Of a DNA stretch of 64,000 bases, positions 26,057 through 35,751 are shown one piece after another. The first letter of the stretch is position 1; every line of letters starts with the position of its first letter. The translations under genes and the position numbers were made by a program. The notes under the pieces were generated by a model. It made no database searches. It worked only from the letters and a program-made list of their open reading frames with translations, and was not told the origin of the DNA. The DNA is from Brevundimonas naejangsanensis (GTDB lineage: Bacteria; Pseudomonadota; Alphaproteobacteria; Caulobacterales; Caulobacteraceae): positions 417,501-481,500 of the forward strand of contig NZ_CP015614.1 in NCBI RefSeq assembly GCF_000635915.2, given 5' to 3'.

Positions 26057-26551
26057 GTGGCCGGAAATACTCGCGATGAGGGGAGGCCCTTGTTCACGGT
26101 GGACCATGTGTCCAGGACCGTGCCTGACCTCGATCAGGCGCTGGCGTTCTACTGCGGCGTTCTGGGGGCGGACGAGCTTTACCGCATGGGTCCGATGGAC
26201 GCGGCTGAGATGCCGACGGGCCCGGATGGGCGCGACTGGATGGAGGCCCACGTGGGCGTCCGGGGCGCGCGTCTGACCCTGGCGATGATCGCCTTTACGG
26301 GCGGCGCCCGCGTCCAGCTGGTGCAATACGACAGCCCGGATGGGCGACGGATGGAGCCGCCGCTCAACTGCGACATCGGCGGGCATCACATCGCATTCCG
26401 GGTCGATGACGTTCCCGCCGCCGCCGCCTGGCTGGCGGAGCGGGGCTGCAAGCCGCTGGACCCCATCGAGATCGACGCCGGGCCGCTGGCGGGCAAGACC
26501 AACCTCTACATCCAGGATCCTTTCGGGCTGCAGCTCGAACTCGTCGACTAG
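26057..26551 (+). CDS. VOC-family (glyoxalase-fold) protein
   Basis: From the GTG at 26057, placed after GGAGGGG, the protein has 164 residues; ATG 26045 is a weaker alternative. It has paired beta-alpha-beta-beta-beta modules: VDHVSRTVPDLDQALAFYCGVLG near 14-36 and HHIAFRVDDVPAAAAWLAERG near 112-132, with QDPFGLQLELVD at the end. These give the His/Glu metal ligands of glyoxalase/dioxygenase folds. The substrate is unknown. The TTGC-N7-GCAA site upstream links it to the LysR regulon, and the Rid gene follows 13 bases later. Confidence 0.85.
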   Translation: MAGNTRDEGRPLFTVDHVSRTVPDLDQALAFYCGVLGADELYRMGPMDAAEMPTGPDGRDWMEAHVGVRGARLTLAMIAFTGGARVQLVQYDSPDGRRMEPPLNCDIGGHHIAFRVDDVPAAAAWLAERGCKPLDPIEIDAGPLAGKTNLYIQDPFGLQLELVD

Positions 26552-26564
26552 CCGGGAGGGCGAC

Positions 26565-26972
26565 ATGGCGACCACGAAAATCAATCCATCAGAGCTCTAC
26601 GACAGCACGCCTTTCGGCTTCTCTCATGCGGCCGTTCAGGACGGGGGCAGGGTGCTGCATCTCGCCGGCCAGGTCGCCTGGGACGCCGATTGCAATGTCG
26701 TGGGCGTCGGCGACTTCGCCGCCCAGGTCGACAAGGCGCTGGCCAACATCGCGGCGGTGCTCGCACATTCCGGTCTGGGTCCGTCGGATGTCGTGCGGCT
26801 GCGGACCTACATCGTCGATAACGACATGGAGCGCCTCGGCGCCGTAGTCGGCGCCCTGAAGCGCTTTTACGGCGACGAGACGCCGGCGCCCAACACGGTG
26901 GTCGGGGTGCAGTCCCTGGCCCTGCCGGACTTCCTCGTCGAGATCGAGGCCATCGCCCAGTTCCGCGATTAA
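26565..26972 (+). CDS. Rid-family protein (YjgF/YER057c/UK114)
   Basis: The 135-residue protein starts at ATG 26565 behind GGGAGGG. The Rid fold is clear from VVRLRTYIVDN (about 74-84) and LPDFLVEIEAIAQ (about 121-133). RidA enzymes hydrolyse imine/enamine intermediates, a sensible partner for an amine-oxidising dehydrogenase. However the usual catalytic Arg in the PAR(S/T) segment is replaced: this protein reads TPAPNTVVGV. It is therefore probably from a Rid subgroup without the standard deaminase activity, or uses another residue. Confidence 0.9.
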   Translation: MATTKINPSELYDSTPFGFSHAAVQDGGRVLHLAGQVAWDADCNVVGVGDFAAQVDKALANIAAVLAHSGLGPSDVVRLRTYIVDNDMERLGAVVGALKRFYGDETPAPNTVVGVQSLALPDFLVEIEAIAQFRD

Positions 26973-27035
26973 GGCCGCGTCCGCGCGCGCCTGATCGCTC
27001 ATTCCTTCACGCTAAATTCCCTTGGAGTTCCTTCG

Positions 27036-30026
27036 TTGACTTCTCCCAACACGCGTCAGTGTTTGCTGACATCCACTGTTATCGGCGGTGTCGCCGCCCT
27101 GACGGCCTTCGCCGCCCAGCCTGCCGCCGCCATGGTTCAGGACGAACCCACCTCGGTCAGCGAGATCGTCGTCACGGGTTCGCGGATTGTCCGAAAGGAC
27201 TATAATTCGACCAGCCCCATCGTGACTGTCGGCCAGGAAGACCTGCAGGCGACCGGATCGGTGACGGTCGAAAGCCTGATGAACGATATGCCGCAGTTCA
27301 TGCCCGGCAACAGCCACGGCTCGGTCAACCCGGGCAATGGCGGTCAGGCGAACCTGAACCTGCGCGGTCTGGGCAGCAACCGGACCCTCGTTCTGATGAA
27401 CGGTCGCCGTATCGTGCCGTCGAACGCGGACGGCACGGTCGACGTCAACCTGATCCCGGCGGCCCTGATCAAGAACGTCGAAGTCATCTCGGGCGGCGCC
27501 TCGGCCACCTATGGCTCGGACGCCCTGGCCGGCGTGGCCAACTTCACCCTGAACGACAGCTTCTCCGGCGTTCAGATCGACGCCCAGTACGGTCAGACGG
27601 AACGCGGCGACGGCACGACCGAGAGCTTCACCATCACGATGGGCGGCAACCTGGACGACGGTCGCGGCAATGCGGTGCTGTCGATCGGCCGTTCGACCCG
27701 TTCGGCGATCATGAGCAATGCGCGCGGCTTCTCGCGTGTTTCGGGCCGCAACAGCGTCTCGCCGCTGGGCGTCACGACCTTCGACTCGACCAACCTGCCG
27801 AGCCAGGCCTTCATCAACAGCTATCTGAACTGCGCCAGCTGCGTCACCCCGACCGGCGAGTTCGGCTACAACACCGACGGTTCGCTGTTCAGCCACGTCG
27901 GCGCCTACAACTTCAAGAGCCCCGGCGGCGCCGAGTGGGACGCCTATCACCAGCCGGGCGTGGCCTGGGCCTACAACACCGGCGCGACCGGCATGCTCAG
28001 CATTCCGCTGGAGCGCTGGAACGCCTTCTCGGCGGTCCGCTATGATCTGACGGACTCGGTCGAGCTGTACGGCAACGTCCTGTACACCCAGTACAGCTCG
28101 GACGTGATCCTGGCGCCGACGCCGATGCCGGGGCCGTCGCCGACGTACGGTTTCCGCGTGCCGACGACCAACCCGTTCATCTCGCCCGACCTGCGCGCCT
28201 TCCTGGACGCGCGTCCGAATCCGACGGCCTCCTTCGGTCTGAACAAGCGCTTCAACGCCATCGGCGGCCGCCTGGCCGAGGACAGCACCACGGTCTATCA
28301 GGTGACGACCGGCGTGCGCGGCGCTCTGCCGTTCGGCGACTGGCGCTATGACGTCAGCGCCCAGTACGGCCGCGTCGACAACCAGACGCAGCAGTCGGGC
28401 AACGTCTCGCGTTCCGCCGTTCAGCGTCTGCTGGATGATCCGGCCGGCGGCGCCAATCTGTGCGAAGGCGGCTTCAACCCGTTCGGCCTGACGCAACTGT
28501 CGCAGAGCTGCATCAACTACATCAACCGCAACAGCAAGAACGCGACCCTCAGCGAGCAGAGCGTCGTCGAGGCGACCATGCAGGGCGGTCTGTTCCAGCT
28601 GCCGGCCGGCGAAGTCCGCGTCGCCCTGGGCGCTCAGTATCGCGAAGACACCTTCGCCTTCCGTCCGGACGCCGGCCTGTCGCAGAGCAATCCGATCGTC
28701 GACCACCTGGGCGCGGACGGCCTGCCTGACGGCGGCAAGATCGGCGGCGTGGAAGTCGCCGGCTTCAACCCGGTTCAGCCCCTGACCGGCTCGACCAACT
28801 CGACCGAAGTCTTCATCGAGGCCCTGATCCCGATCCTGGCCGATCAGCCGTTCGTCCAGTCGCTGGACCTGAACCTGGGCTATCGCTACGCCGACTACAG
28901 CACCGTCGGCGGGGTTTCGGCCTATAAGGCGGACATCGACTGGGCCGTTGTCGATGGTCTGCGTGTTCGCGGCGGCGTCCAGCGCGCCGTGCGTGCGCCC
29001 TCCATCGGTGAACTGTTCGGCAACCGCGACATCAGCTCGCCGCAGATCGGCAGCCCGGTGAACGCCGCAGGCCAGGCCGTCTATGGCGGCGACCCGTGCG
29101 ACATCCGCGGCGCCTACCGCAAGGGACCCGATGGGGCCAAGGTCCGCGACCTCTGCATCGCCCAGGGCCTGTCGGCGGCCGCTGTCGACAGCTATGTCTT
29201 CAACAGCACTCAGATTCAGGGCTTCGTCGGCGGCAACCGCAACCTGAAGGAAGAGACGGCGGACACCTGGACGCTGGGCTTCGTCTATCGTCCGCAACTG
29301 GAAAACCCGCTGTTCTCGCGCCTGTCGACCTCGCTCGACTACTACAGCATTGAGATCACCGACGTGGTCGGCACCATCACGGCGGCGAACCAGCTTCAGG
29401 GCTGCTTCAACGCCACGGGCGTGACGAACACCAGCTATGACGCCAACAACGGCTACTGCCAGCTGTTCCGCCGCGACGCCATGACGGGCAACGTGGTGGA
29501 CAGCCTGGGCCTGCAGCAGAACCTGGCCACGCTGAAGACCTCTGGCGTCGACCTCCAGGTCGACTGGGGCTTCGACCTGATGGACGCTGGCATGCCCGAC
29601 TGGGGCGCCCTGAACCTGAACTTCGTGGTCGGCTGGATGGATAGCTGGCAGCGCCAGGATGCTGCGGGCGGTCCGTTCAACGAGCGCGCAGGCACCATCG
29701 ACTCCACCAACGGCTTCACCTTCCCGGAATGGAAGTTCCTGACCTCGGTCAACTATTCCAAGGGGCCGTATGGTGTGGGCGCCCGCTGGCGTCGGGTCGG
29801 CGAGGTGGATATCTACCGCACTGATAACAAGCTGGATGCGATCAACTACTTCGATCTGCTGGGCACCTGGGAAGTGAGCGACCGCGTCGTCCTGCGCGCG
29901 GGCGTGAACAACCTGACCGACCAGGACCCGCGCACCTGGTCGCCGGGCATCCAGGCCAACACCGATCCCTCGACCTACGACATCCTGGGACGGCGCTACT
30001 TCGTGGGTCTGACGGCTAAGTTCTGA
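27036..30026 (+). CDS. TonB-dependent receptor
   Basis: The 996-residue protein has a signal peptide ending near AAQPAAAMVQD. SEIVVTGSRIVRKDY follows, a TonB-box and plug start common in Caulobacterales receptors. The plug domain covers about 50-170 (LRGLGSNRTLVLMNGRR), and a 22-strand barrel ends with RRYFVGLTAKF and a terminal Phe. No FecA-type signalling extension is present. Start TTG 27036 follows TTGGAG. It is 63 bases after the Rid gene and before three peptidase genes, so it probably imports the peptides or amines processed by its neighbours. Confidence 0.95.
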   Translation: MTSPNTRQCLLTSTVIGGVAALTAFAAQPAAAMVQDEPTSVSEIVVTGSRIVRKDYNSTSPIVTVGQEDLQATGSVTVESLMNDMPQFMPGNSHGSVNPGNGGQANLNLRGLGSNRTLVLMNGRRIVPSNADGTVDVNLIPAALIKNVEVISGGASATYGSDALAGVANFTLNDSFSGVQIDAQYGQTERGDGTTESFTITMGGNLDDGRGNAVLSIGRSTRSAIMSNARGFSRVSGRNSVSPLGVTTFDSTNLPSQAFINSYLNCASCVTPTGEFGYNTDGSLFSHVGAYNFKSPGGAEWDAYHQPGVAWAYNTGATGMLSIPLERWNAFSAVRYDLTDSVELYGNVLYTQYSSDVILAPTPMPGPSPTYGFRVPTTNPFISPDLRAFLDARPNPTASFGLNKRFNAIGGRLAEDSTTVYQVTTGVRGALPFGDWRYDVSAQYGRVDNQTQQSGNVSRSAVQRLLDDPAGGANLCEGGFNPFGLTQLSQSCINYINRNSKNATLSEQSVVEATMQGGLFQLPAGEVRVALGAQYREDTFAFRPDAGLSQSNPIVDHLGADGLPDGGKIGGVEVAGFNPVQPLTGSTNSTEVFIEALIPILADQPFVQSLDLNLGYRYADYSTVGGVSAYKADIDWAVVDGLRVRGGVQRAVRAPSIGELFGNRDISSPQIGSPVNAAGQAVYGGDPCDIRGAYRKGPDGAKVRDLCIAQGLSAAAVDSYVFNSTQIQGFVGGNRNLKEETADTWTLGFVYRPQLENPLFSRLSTSLDYYSIEITDVVGTITAANQLQGCFNATGVTNTSYDANNGYCQLFRRDAMTGNVVDSLGLQQNLATLKTSGVDLQVDWGFDLMDAGMPDWGALNLNFVVGWMDSWQRQDAAGGPFNERAGTIDSTNGFTFPEWKFLTSVNYSKGPYGVGARWRRVGEVDIYRTDNKLDAINYFDLLGTWEVSDRVVLRAGVNNLTDQDPRTWSPGIQANTDPSTYDILGRRYFVGLTAKF

Positions 30027-30126
30027 CCCCGATCAGGCGCGGCGGCGACGGTTCGGCCATCCTCCTGAGGCCGTCGTCGTCGCGCTTTGAATTCTGAGCG
30101 GGACGTATGAGTTGAGGGAACCGAGT

Positions 30127-31923
30127 ATGAGAAGACGTGAACTCCTTTTGGGCGTGGCCGGTGCGGCGGCGCTCAGCATCGCCGCCGCATCGCCCGCTGC
30201 GGCGGCATGGCGCCAGACGGACGCGCGCGAGCGGTTCGCGGCCCTCGTCAAGGAGAGCCAAAAGGCGGACGACGCCCTGAATCCGCTGCGCCTGGCGCGA
30301 CGGGGGCAGCGGCCGACCGGCGACGTCTTCATCGACCCTCAGGGCGAGGCCTACGCCCGGCAGTTCGGCACCCAGAAGCGGGCGGAGCTGAACGCCCTGT
30401 CGGCCATCGACCGTGCGTCCCTGCCTGAGGGCGATCAGATCGCCTATGACGTCTTCCGCTATCAGGCGGAAAAGGCGGTCGAAGAGATCGACAGCGGCCT
30501 GCATGCGATCCGCAACAAGGCGCCGCTGAACGCCTCGTTCGGCCTGCACGTCGAATTCCCCGACTATATGACCAGCGCCCAGTTCAAGTCGGTTCAGGAC
30601 TATGAGCTGGGTCTGGCCCAGCTTGAAGGCTTCACCGCCTTCATGAACGACACGGTGAAGCGTCTGGAGCAGGGGATGGCCGAGGGCTATCACCAGCCGA
30701 AGATCGTGGTGACCAATGTCCTGGCGCAGGTCGAGGCCTTCCTGGCCCTGCCGGTCGAGGACAATCCCCTCTATGCCCCGGCGACGCGCTTCCCCGACGC
30801 GATCGGGGCGGCCGACCGCACGCGACTGGAGGCGGCCTATCGCAAGGCGGTCCAGGACGGCGCCTATCCCGCTTATGACCAATGGCGCGTCTTCCTGCGC
30901 GAGCGGTATCTGCCGACCGCGACCGACGGAGCGGGCCTGTGGGCGATGAAGGACGGCGCGCGCGTCTATGCGGCGGATCTGGTGCGCCACACCACGACCA
31001 CCATGAGCGCGGAAGAAATTCACCGTCTCGGCGTGTCGGAAGTAGCCCGTATCCGCGCCGAGATGGAGGAGTCGCGCAAGGCGGCGGGCTTCACCGGCGA
31101 TCTGCCCGCCTTCTTCGAACACATCCGCACCGAGCCGAGCTTCTACTACACCGAGCCGAAGGACCTGATCGACCACTTCGAGCGGATCGAGGCCAAGGTC
31201 TGGCAACGGATGCCCGAACTGTTCTCGCGCCGCCCGCGCGCCGAGTTCGAGGTCCGTCCGCTGCCCGCGCTGGGGGACCAGCGCGGCACGGGCTATTACC
31301 GCTCGGGTCCGCCGGACGCTTCGGAGCCCGGCGTGCTATATTTCAACATGGCGATGCTGAACACGCGCCCCATCCCGACGCTGGAGACCCTGGCGCTGCA
31401 CGAAGGCGTGCCGGGGCACCACTATCAGTCGTCGCTGGTGCAGGAAGACGAAAGCCTGCCGGATCTGCTGCGTTTCCGCCTGGCGCCCGCGACCGCCTAT
31501 ACCGAAGGCTGGGGCCTCTATGCGGAGTCTCTGGGCAAGGACCTGGGCCTGTTCACCGACCCTTATCAGTGGTTCGGCCATCTCGACATGGAGATGCTGC
31601 GCGCCGTGCGTCTGGTGGTCGACACCGGACTTCACGCCCTGCGTTGGGACCGCCAGCAAGCCATCGACTACATGCTGGCCAACACCTCGATGGCGCAGCG
31701 CGACGTGGTGGTCGAAATCGACCGCTACATCACCAACGCCGGTCAGGCCTGCGCCTATAAGGTGGGCGAGCTGAAGCTTCAGGAACTGCGCGGCCGGGCG
31801 ACCCAAAAGCTGGGCGACCGGTTCGATATCCGCCATTTCCACGATCAGGTGCTGGACACCGGCGCCCTGCCGCTGGACGTGCTGGAAGCCAAGATCGACC
31901 GCTGGCTGGCCGCCGCCGCCTAA
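30127..31923 (+). CDS. DUF885 family metallopeptidase, secreted (copy 1)
   Basis: From the ATG at 30127 it has 598 residues. The N-terminus MRRRELLLGVAGAAAL...AAAAW is a twin-arginine-type signal. The DUF885 zinc motif is HEGVPGHH at 425-432, with a downstream Glu in YTEGWGLYAE serving as likely third ligand. Members act as carboxypeptidase-like enzymes; function for most is not established. It is the most divergent of the three tandem copies. It is 100 bases after the TonB receptor and probably in the same unit. A TTG 15 bases upstream could also start the frame. Confidence 0.9.
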   Translation: MRRRELLLGVAGAAALSIAAASPAAAAWRQTDARERFAALVKESQKADDALNPLRLARRGQRPTGDVFIDPQGEAYARQFGTQKRAELNALSAIDRASLPEGDQIAYDVFRYQAEKAVEEIDSGLHAIRNKAPLNASFGLHVEFPDYMTSAQFKSVQDYELGLAQLEGFTAFMNDTVKRLEQGMAEGYHQPKIVVTNVLAQVEAFLALPVEDNPLYAPATRFPDAIGAADRTRLEAAYRKAVQDGAYPAYDQWRVFLRERYLPTATDGAGLWAMKDGARVYAADLVRHTTTTMSAEEIHRLGVSEVARIRAEMEESRKAAGFTGDLPAFFEHIRTEPSFYYTEPKDLIDHFERIEAKVWQRMPELFSRRPRAEFEVRPLPALGDQRGTGYYRSGPPDASEPGVLYFNMAMLNTRPIPTLETLALHEGVPGHHYQSSLVQEDESLPDLLRFRLAPATAYTEGWGLYAESLGKDLGLFTDPYQWFGHLDMEMLRAVRLVVDTGLHALRWDRQQAIDYMLANTSMAQRDVVVEIDRYITNAGQACAYKVGELKLQELRGRATQKLGDRFDIRHFHDQVLDTGALPLDVLEAKIDRWLAAAA

Positions 31924-31950
31924 GCGGGCGGGACTGAAGGGGAGCAGGGC

Positions 31951-33684
31951 ATGAACAGACGGCAGATGCTGACGGCGGCGGCTGGGACGGCCGCCCTGGC
32001 GGCGGCGCCCGCGGCCGCGGCTTTCGACAGCGCCGACGGTCGGCTGGCGGCGTTGTTGGAACGGCACGCCCGCTCCCTTCAGGCGTTCGACGGAGGCAGC
32101 GAGGCGGATCCGCTGGGCGACCGCTCCGTCGCCGGACGCGCCCGTTTCCGGGCTGAGAACACGCAAAGGATCGCCGAGCTTCAGCGCGTCGATCGCGCGG
32201 CCCTGTCGCCCGCAGCCCGCATCGACCGGGATACGGCTGCCTTCGTCTACGGCGTTCTGGACGATCATCTGGCGCGGCCGGGGACGGTGGACCTGGATCT
32301 GCGGCCCAGCCCCTATGTCGTCAGTCAGATGAACGGCGCCTACTACTGGTCGCCGCCGCGGATCGGCGCGCGGGCGATCAAGGGTAGAGAGGTCTATCTG
32401 GACGGCGTCGCCGCCCTGGCGCGCGGCATCGAGCAGGAGAGCGAACGCATCGTCCACGACGCAGGCCAGGGCGTCATTCCGCCGGACTTCATTCTGGCGA
32501 TGACAGCGGCGCAGGTGAGGGCTCTGCGCGACAGCGCGCCGCAGGCCAACCCCGTCCTGGCCCCGGCGTACCGCACCGACGAAGCCCTGGGCGAGGAAGG
32601 GGCCGCCCTGTTCCGCAGGATCGTCGCCCCCGCGCTGGACCGTCAGGCGCGGGCGCTGGACGCCCTTGTCGGGCGCGCGTCGGACAAGGCCGGGGTCTGG
32701 GCGCAACCGGACGGCGAGGCGCTCTATACCTCGTCGCTGTACGCCAACATCACCATTCGGCGAGAGCCGGGCGAGTTGCATCGTCAGGGTCTGGAGTGGG
32801 TGGCGGCCCTGTCGGCCGAGATCGACGCCGATCTGAAACGACTGGGGATGAGCCAGGGTTCGGTCGGCGAACGCATCGCCGCCCTGAACCTCGATCCGCG
32901 TTTCCTGCAGCCGAACACCGACGCCGGGCGGGCCGAGGTTCATCGTCAGGCCGAAGCCTATCTGGCGGCGTCGCGGGCGCGGGCGTCGCGGGCCTTTACT
33001 CATCTGGTCGATACGCCGGTCGAGGTTCGCCGCATGTCGACGGCCACCGAGGACAGCTCTCCCGTCGCCTTCTACAACGGGCCGTCGGGCGGCGCGCCGG
33101 GCGGGGTGCTGCTGAACCTGAAGACGCCCAGCGATCTGCCGTCCTGGCGCCTGCCTACCTTGATCCATCACGAAGGCGTGCCGGGCCATCACTCTCAGGC
33201 GGCGGTGCTGGACGAGGTCGGCGGCTTGTCGGCCTTCCGGCGCGCAGCGCGCTTCTCGGCGTGGACCGAAGGCTGGGCCCTCTACGCCGAAGCCATGTCG
33301 GACGAGATCGGCGCCTATGAGGCCGATCCCTACGGCCGGATCGGCTATCTGCAGGCGCAGCTCTGGCGCGCGGGTCGCGTGGTGGTCGACACCGGTCTGC
33401 ACCACGAGCGCTGGGACCGCGAACAGGCCGTCGCCTATATGGTCGACACCGTCGGCGAACTGCGCGGACCGACCGAGCGCGAAGTGAACCGCTACTGCGT
33501 CTACCCCGGCCAGGCCTGCTGCTTCATGGTCGGCAAGCAACAGATCGTCGCCTCGCGCGAGGCGGCGAGACAGGCCATGGGCGGTCGGTTCCGCCTGGGC
33601 GACTATAACGATCTTGTACTGCGTTCCGGCCCCTTGCCGATGGAAGTCCTGGACGCCCTTGTTCAGCAATGGAGCGCCGCCTGA
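31951..33684 (+). CDS. DUF885 family metallopeptidase, secreted (copy 2)
   Basis: The 577-residue protein has an N-terminal twin-arginine-like signal (MNRRQMLTAAAGTAALAAAPAAAA). The zinc motif HEGVPGHH starts at 407, followed by AWTEGWALYAEAMSDEIG. It shares long blocks with copy 3, such as LRPSPYVVSQMNGAYYW and RYCVYPGQAC, and is clearly its paralogue. A GGGGAGCAGGGC ribosome site precedes the ATG, 27 bases after copy 1, and its stop overlaps the start of copy 3, so all three are co-transcribed. Confidence 0.92.
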   Translation: MNRRQMLTAAAGTAALAAAPAAAAFDSADGRLAALLERHARSLQAFDGGSEADPLGDRSVAGRARFRAENTQRIAELQRVDRAALSPAARIDRDTAAFVYGVLDDHLARPGTVDLDLRPSPYVVSQMNGAYYWSPPRIGARAIKGREVYLDGVAALARGIEQESERIVHDAGQGVIPPDFILAMTAAQVRALRDSAPQANPVLAPAYRTDEALGEEGAALFRRIVAPALDRQARALDALVGRASDKAGVWAQPDGEALYTSSLYANITIRREPGELHRQGLEWVAALSAEIDADLKRLGMSQGSVGERIAALNLDPRFLQPNTDAGRAEVHRQAEAYLAASRARASRAFTHLVDTPVEVRRMSTATEDSSPVAFYNGPSGGAPGGVLLNLKTPSDLPSWRLPTLIHHEGVPGHHSQAAVLDEVGGLSAFRRAARFSAWTEGWALYAEAMSDEIGAYEADPYGRIGYLQAQLWRAGRVVVDTGLHHERWDREQAVAYMVDTVGELRGPTEREVNRYCVYPGQACCFMVGKQQIVASREAARQAMGGRFRLGDYNDLVLRSGPLPMEVLDALVQQWSAA

Positions 33685-35483
33685 TGCGTCGTCGTGATCT
33701 CCTGGTCGGCGCTGCGGCGCTCGGCATGGCTTCTCCTCTGGCGGCCTGCGCTACGGGCGCCGCTTCGACCGTTTCGCCCGGCGCGACGATGGGCGCGGCG
33801 ATGGGCGGGGGGGCCGACGACGCCCGTCTGGCCGCCATGCTCGAACGCCATGCCCAGGCTCTGCGGGCCGAGGAGGGCGGCGGGGACCGTCTGGCCGATT
33901 ATTCGCTGGCGGCCCGCGCTCGCCACGGACAGGCGACGGCCCAACGACTGGCGGAACTGGGCGCGGTGAACCGCGCGGCGCTCTCGGCCGCTGCAGCTCT
34001 GGACTACGACACGGCCCGCTTCGTCTATGAGGCGATGGCCGATCAGTATGGACGTTACGGCTTCTCGGACATCAATCTGCGGCCCAGCCCCTATGTCGTC
34101 AGCCAGATGAACGGCGCCTACTACTGGCTGCCGGACGGCATCGGCGGCCGCTCGCCGATGAAGGACGCGGCCGACGCCGATCGTTATCTCGACAAGCTGA
34201 ATCAGTTCGCTGTCGCCCTGGATCAGGAGACCGAGCAGATCGGCCATGACGCCGGGCTCGGCGTCGTTCCGCCCGACTTCATTCTGGCCAAGACCCTGGC
34301 GCAGATCGCGGCTCTTCGGGATTCTTCGCCGACGGGCAACGCATTGACGGCGCCCGCGCTGGAGCGTGCGCACGAAGCTGGAATCGCCGGTCTGGACACG
34401 CGCGCGGCGGCGATCTTCGTCGAGCGGATCCGGCCCGCGCTACAGCGCCAGAGCGAAGCCCTGGCCGCCTTGCAGCCCCGCGCCGACGCCCGCGCCGGCG
34501 TCTGGGCCAAGCCGGACGGCGAGGCCTATTACGCCTCTGCGCTTCATTCCAACACCACCGCCAGCTACGCGCCGGGCGAACTGCATCAGCTGGGCCTGTC
34601 ATGGGTCGCCGAACTCTCGGCCGAAATCGACCGGCTGCTCAGAGCCGAGGGTCTGACGCAAGGGGAAGTCGGCGCTCGCATGGCGGCTCTGGATCGCGAC
34701 CCGCGCTTCCTCAAGCCGGATACGGAAGCCGGGCGTCAGGAAATCATCGACTACGCCAACCAGCGGCTGAACCGCGTCAAGGGCCTGTTGTCGCGCGGTT
34801 TCACCGTGACCCCGGATCGGCCCGTCGAGGTGCGCCGCGTCTCGCCCGCCATCCAGAACGGCGCGCCCGGCGGGTTCTACAGCGCCAGCAGCGATCCCGC
34901 CCAGCCGTCGATCATCTACATCAACCTGCGCTCGGTCGAGGAAAACGCCCTGTGGCGCATTCCGACCCTGCTGCACCACGAAGGCGTGCCGGGGCACCAT
35001 TTCCAGGACAGCGTCCTGCGCGAGGCGGGCGAGCTGTCGCTGTTCCGGCGGACGGTCCGTTTCTCGGCCTGGACGGAAGGCTGGGCGCTTTACGCCGAGC
35101 AGTTGGCCGACGAAATCGGCGCCTATGAGGGCGATCCGGTCGGCCGGATCGGCTATCTGCAAGGGCAGCTTTTCCGGGCCTGCCGCGTGGTCGTCGACAC
35201 CGGCATCCACCATGCGCGCTGGACGCGAGAGCAGGCGATCGACTGGATGGTGACCCACGCGGGCGAGCATCGCGACGCCGCCGAGCGCGAGATCGACCGC
35301 TACTGCGTCTATCCGGGCCAGGCCTGCAGCTTCATGGTTGGCAAACAGCAGATCGCCGCCTCGCGTGAGGAGGCAAGGCGTCGCCTTGGGGCGCGCTTCG
35401 ACCTGCGCCGGTACAATGATTTCGTCCTGGCCTCCGGGCCTCTTCCCATGGATGTTCTGGCAGCAGCGGTGCGCTTGACCTAG
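33684..35483 (+). CDS. DUF885 family metallopeptidase, Tat-lipoprotein (copy 3)
   Basis: The ATG at 33684 overlaps the stop of copy 2 (TGATG), giving 599 residues. The N-terminus MRRRDLLVGAAAL has the twin-arginine signal and continues to a lipobox LAAC, so this copy is likely a lipid-anchored Tat substrate, unlike its two soluble neighbours. The zinc motif HEGVPGHH starts at 432 with AWTEGWALYAEQLADEIG downstream. The middle region is nearly collinear with copy 2. An in-frame ATG at 33669 would lengthen the signal but breaks the usual Tat spacing. Confidence 0.92.
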   Translation: MRRRDLLVGAAALGMASPLAACATGAASTVSPGATMGAAMGGGADDARLAAMLERHAQALRAEEGGGDRLADYSLAARARHGQATAQRLAELGAVNRAALSAAAALDYDTARFVYEAMADQYGRYGFSDINLRPSPYVVSQMNGAYYWLPDGIGGRSPMKDAADADRYLDKLNQFAVALDQETEQIGHDAGLGVVPPDFILAKTLAQIAALRDSSPTGNALTAPALERAHEAGIAGLDTRAAAIFVERIRPALQRQSEALAALQPRADARAGVWAKPDGEAYYASALHSNTTASYAPGELHQLGLSWVAELSAEIDRLLRAEGLTQGEVGARMAALDRDPRFLKPDTEAGRQEIIDYANQRLNRVKGLLSRGFTVTPDRPVEVRRVSPAIQNGAPGGFYSASSDPAQPSIIYINLRSVEENALWRIPTLLHHEGVPGHHFQDSVLREAGELSLFRRTVRFSAWTEGWALYAEQLADEIGAYEGDPVGRIGYLQGQLFRACRVVVDTGIHHARWTREQAIDWMVTHAGEHRDAAEREIDRYCVYPGQACSFMVGKQQIAASREEARRRLGARFDLRRYNDFVLASGPLPMDVLAAAVRLT

Positions 35484-35751
35484 GCCGTCCAGGTTCGGAT
35501 CAGGCGTATTGGTCTTTGCACATCGATGCTGTTCTCGTTGCCGGTAGCTTGATCGAGGGGGCGCTGGCGACGGAACGTGCGCGCTCGGTAAAGGCTGGCG
35601 CACTCGCCGCGTGACGTGAATTCTCACCATTACCCGAGCGGTAGCGCGCGGCGCGGCGGGCCCCTTCCTAATGACGCCGTCACGTGCGCTATGCAGGCAT
35701 CGCTCATGGGCCTGTCAGGCAACGGTTTCGCCGTGGGCGGGTTAGTTTTTC

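Noticed and set aside
27012-29297. 761-codon minus-strand frame
   Set aside because: Antisense shadow of the TonB receptor, whose plus-strand protein is clearly conserved.
31336-33669. 777-codon minus-strand frame
   Set aside because: Antisense shadow across two DUF885 genes that carry intact zinc motifs.
35560-35600. GGAAC at about 35573 before ligD as a general-stress promoter
   Set aside because: The bases 16-17 positions downstream (GCTG) do not fit CGTT or the xCTT variant.
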